NCBI GenBank assembly: GCA_029288475.1
Contig: JARIHA010000060.1
Location: forward strand, 1 to 6,439
Direction: 5' to 3'
Origin: Candidatus Tayloriibacteriota bacterium
GTDB lineage: Bacteria > Patescibacteriota > Minisyncoccia > Phycocordibacterales > JARIHA01
Length of the DNA: 6,439 nt
The first letter of the stretch is position 1; each line of letters opens with the position of its first letter. Below, one piece after another: positions 5,266 through 6,439 of this stretch. Made by a program: the position numbers and the translations under genes. The notes below the pieces were generated by a model that ran no database searches, was not told the DNA's origin, and saw nothing but the letters and a program-made list of their open reading frames with translations.

Positions 5266-6402
5266 ATGACTGCTTATACCGGCAATATTTCCTCACCAAA
5301 AGCAAGAACGTTCACTAAGTTTTTCTACACCCACGGTCACGCCCGTAATCGTATACGTGATTCTCGAATGCACATGGCAGTGAGCACCACTGGGTGGTAC
5401 GCCCAGCATGAGCTATGGATGCCGAACACCGACAATCCTGGGCCTATCGAGACAATTAAAGAATTCCTTCTCTACCGTACAGCACTTGAGTCGCATACCA
5501 CAATTAAGGACAGCAGACCTGCAATGAGGCACAGCATCGCGTTGAAGCTGACAAAAAGGACCACCAAGGAGACACTGGTCGCTTTTAAAGCAGCCGGTGG
5601 CAAGGCCGTCAAAGTTTATCCGGAAGGTGTCACCACCAATTCGGGAGACGGGTGGACTTCAATTCGAGAACTTTATCCACAAATTACGTGGTGTGCGGAA
5701 CTCGATATAATGATCTGCTGGCACGGCGAGCAGCCTGGCAAAGAAATTGATACCTATGCGCGCGAGCTCGTCTTCATGGGAAATTTTCGTCAAGTGGTCC
5801 AGGATTTTCCTGGCGCCCGTTTCAACGTCGAGCATATCTCACGAGCTGAAACCTTGCACATTGTCGGCGAAATGCCGCCCTGCGTTACAGGTGGCATAAC
5901 CATTCATCACCCCATAATCACCCGAAACGATGTTCTCGAGTGTGAGACGGGTGGTAGAACCGGCCTTAATCCTCACAATCACTGCCGCCCGCCGGCACAA
6001 AGCTTCCGCCATCGAGATGCCATCCTCAAGGTCGTATTGAACGCAAATGAATCGCAGTACAGCAAATTCCACCTTGGTCCTGACTCAGCGCCACACAACG
6101 AAGGTCAAAAACTATGTGACTGCGGCTGTGCAGGAGTCTGTAGTTCGCCGGTAGCCGGTCCTGTGCTGGTTGGTCTCTATGAAAAACATGGCCGACTCGA
6201 CCATCCAGCGTTTAGGGCGTTCACCGTAGACAATGGCGCTCGAGTATACAAAACTGAAGTCGATGAAACTCAGACGTTTGAGTTGGAAAAAGGAGAATGG
6301 ATCGTACTCTCCCACTATGGAGGGGTTGTACCATTTCTTGCTGGACAAACCCTGACATGGAGGCCAACTGAACCTGCGGCACTCAAACCTTTTTTCTTAT
6401 AA
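5266..6402 (+). CDS. pyrC: Dihydroorotase, class II (PyrC type)
   Basis: Dihydroorotase reversibly closes N-carbamoyl-aspartate to dihydroorotate, the third step of de novo pyrimidine synthesis. Aligned from memory with E. coli PyrC, the zinc-site residues are all present: His23 and His25 (HGHAR, for HLHLR), Lys116 (VKVYP, the carboxylated Lys), His153 (WHGE), His190 (VEHIS) and Asp273 (GPDSAPH). Substrate-site features also remain: Arg27, MPN (52-54), the flexible-loop TTNS (123-126) and a CGCAG stretch (286-290). At 378 residues it is about 30 longer than E. coli PyrC (348), with extra residues before HGHAR and a small insertion between HGHAR and MPN. An in-frame TAA at 5260 just upstream fixes the ATG; no Shine-Dalgarno sequence is clear. 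A hand count of 5341-5460 gives 63 of 120 G+C, against 48 of 120 for a ribE segment, so this gene may have been acquired. No other pyrimidine gene is in view. Confidence 0.94.
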   Translation: MTAYTGNISSPKARTFTKFFYTHGHARNRIRDSRMHMAVSTTGWYAQHELWMPNTDNPGPIETIKEFLLYRTALESHTTIKDSRPAMRHSIALKLTKRTTKETLVAFKAAGGKAVKVYPEGVTTNSGDGWTSIRELYPQITWCAELDIMICWHGEQPGKEIDTYARELVFMGNFRQVVQDFPGARFNVEHISRAETLHIVGEMPPCVTGGITIHHPIITRNDVLECETGGRTGLNPHNHCRPPAQSFRHRDAILKVVLNANESQYSKFHLGPDSAPHNEGQKLCDCGCAGVCSSPVAGPVLVGLYEKHGRLDHPAFRAFTVDNGARVYKTEVDETQTFELEKGEWIVLSHYGGVVPFLAGQTLTWRPTEPAALKPFFL

Positions 6403-6425
6403 ACCAACCGTAAGTGGGTTCCTTT
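6401..6425. repeat. Weak imperfect inverted repeat after pyrC
   Basis: AAACCAACC (6401-6409) can pair with GGTTCCTTT (6417-6425) around a 7-nt loop: seven pairs with a 2x2 C/C internal loop. It begins inside the pyrC stop codon. The short T-run at its end could make it a weak terminator, but the broken stem makes this doubtful. The rest of the sequence to the right edge shows nothing I can name. Confidence 0.25.
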
Positions 6426-6439
6426 AGCTAATATCACAC

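Noticed and set aside
5839..6348. Two antisense frames inside pyrC
   Set aside because: They lie wholly in pyrC, which has conserved active-site motifs across the same bases; higher G+C lengthens chance frames.
1..6439. CRISPR array, tRNA or rRNA genes, insertion sequence or phage genes
   Set aside because: No regularly spaced repeats, tRNA-like cloverleaf, rRNA sequence, transposase or integrase was recognised on either strand.

Overview
The window is a compact, AT-leaning bacterial chromosome segment with seven substantial protein genes, short intergenic gaps and no RNA genes, CRISPR array or transposase. Several traits together suggest a streamlined genome of the Patescibacteria/CPR type, possibly Parcubacteria: a 326-residue MetK, a free-standing riboflavin kinase, a soluble orphan histidine kinase with an AAHQLRTPL H-box, a DUF2207 membrane protein with a Gly tail, and start codons without Shine-Dalgarno sequences. 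This assignment is inference; no taxonomic marker gene is present.

Layout. Bases 2-1471 (+) hold a DUF2207/YciQ-like membrane protein that is cut by the left edge. Bases 1475-1564 form a perfect 30-bp inverted repeat, which is probably a two-way terminator between this gene and the convergent metK. metK (1575-2555, -) encodes S-adenosylmethionine synthetase. Its leader holds a SAM-I-type (S-box) riboswitch (2619-2722) followed by an intrinsic terminator (2576-2608), so SAM probably represses its own synthesis by transcription attenuation. The metK promoter lies back to back with that of a three-gene riboflavin operon on the + strand: riboflavin kinase (2800-3171), riboflavin synthase (3190-3786) and lumazine synthase (3789-4238). 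Only the late steps of riboflavin/FMN synthesis are encoded here; ribA, ribB and ribD are absent from the window. A soluble histidine kinase (4244-5116, -) ends 5 bp from ribH. A 149-bp divergent spacer follows, then a more GC-rich class II dihydroorotase gene, pyrC (5266-6402, +), and 37 bp of non-coding sequence to the right edge.

Regulation and logic. The window joins three metabolic blocks: SAM synthesis, flavin cofactor synthesis and de novo pyrimidine synthesis. The best-supported regulatory element is the metK riboswitch, for which P1-P4, the loop pseudoknot, a terminator and a competing antiterminator can all be traced. Two other genes (riboflavin kinase and histidine kinase) have a -10-like box exactly 6 nt before the ATG, which suggests leaderless mRNAs. 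I found no clearly undescribed system. The most unusual points are the compact MetK with its riboswitch, the late-only rib operon, the candidate leaderless starts, the overlapping divergent promoter and the compositional shift at pyrC.
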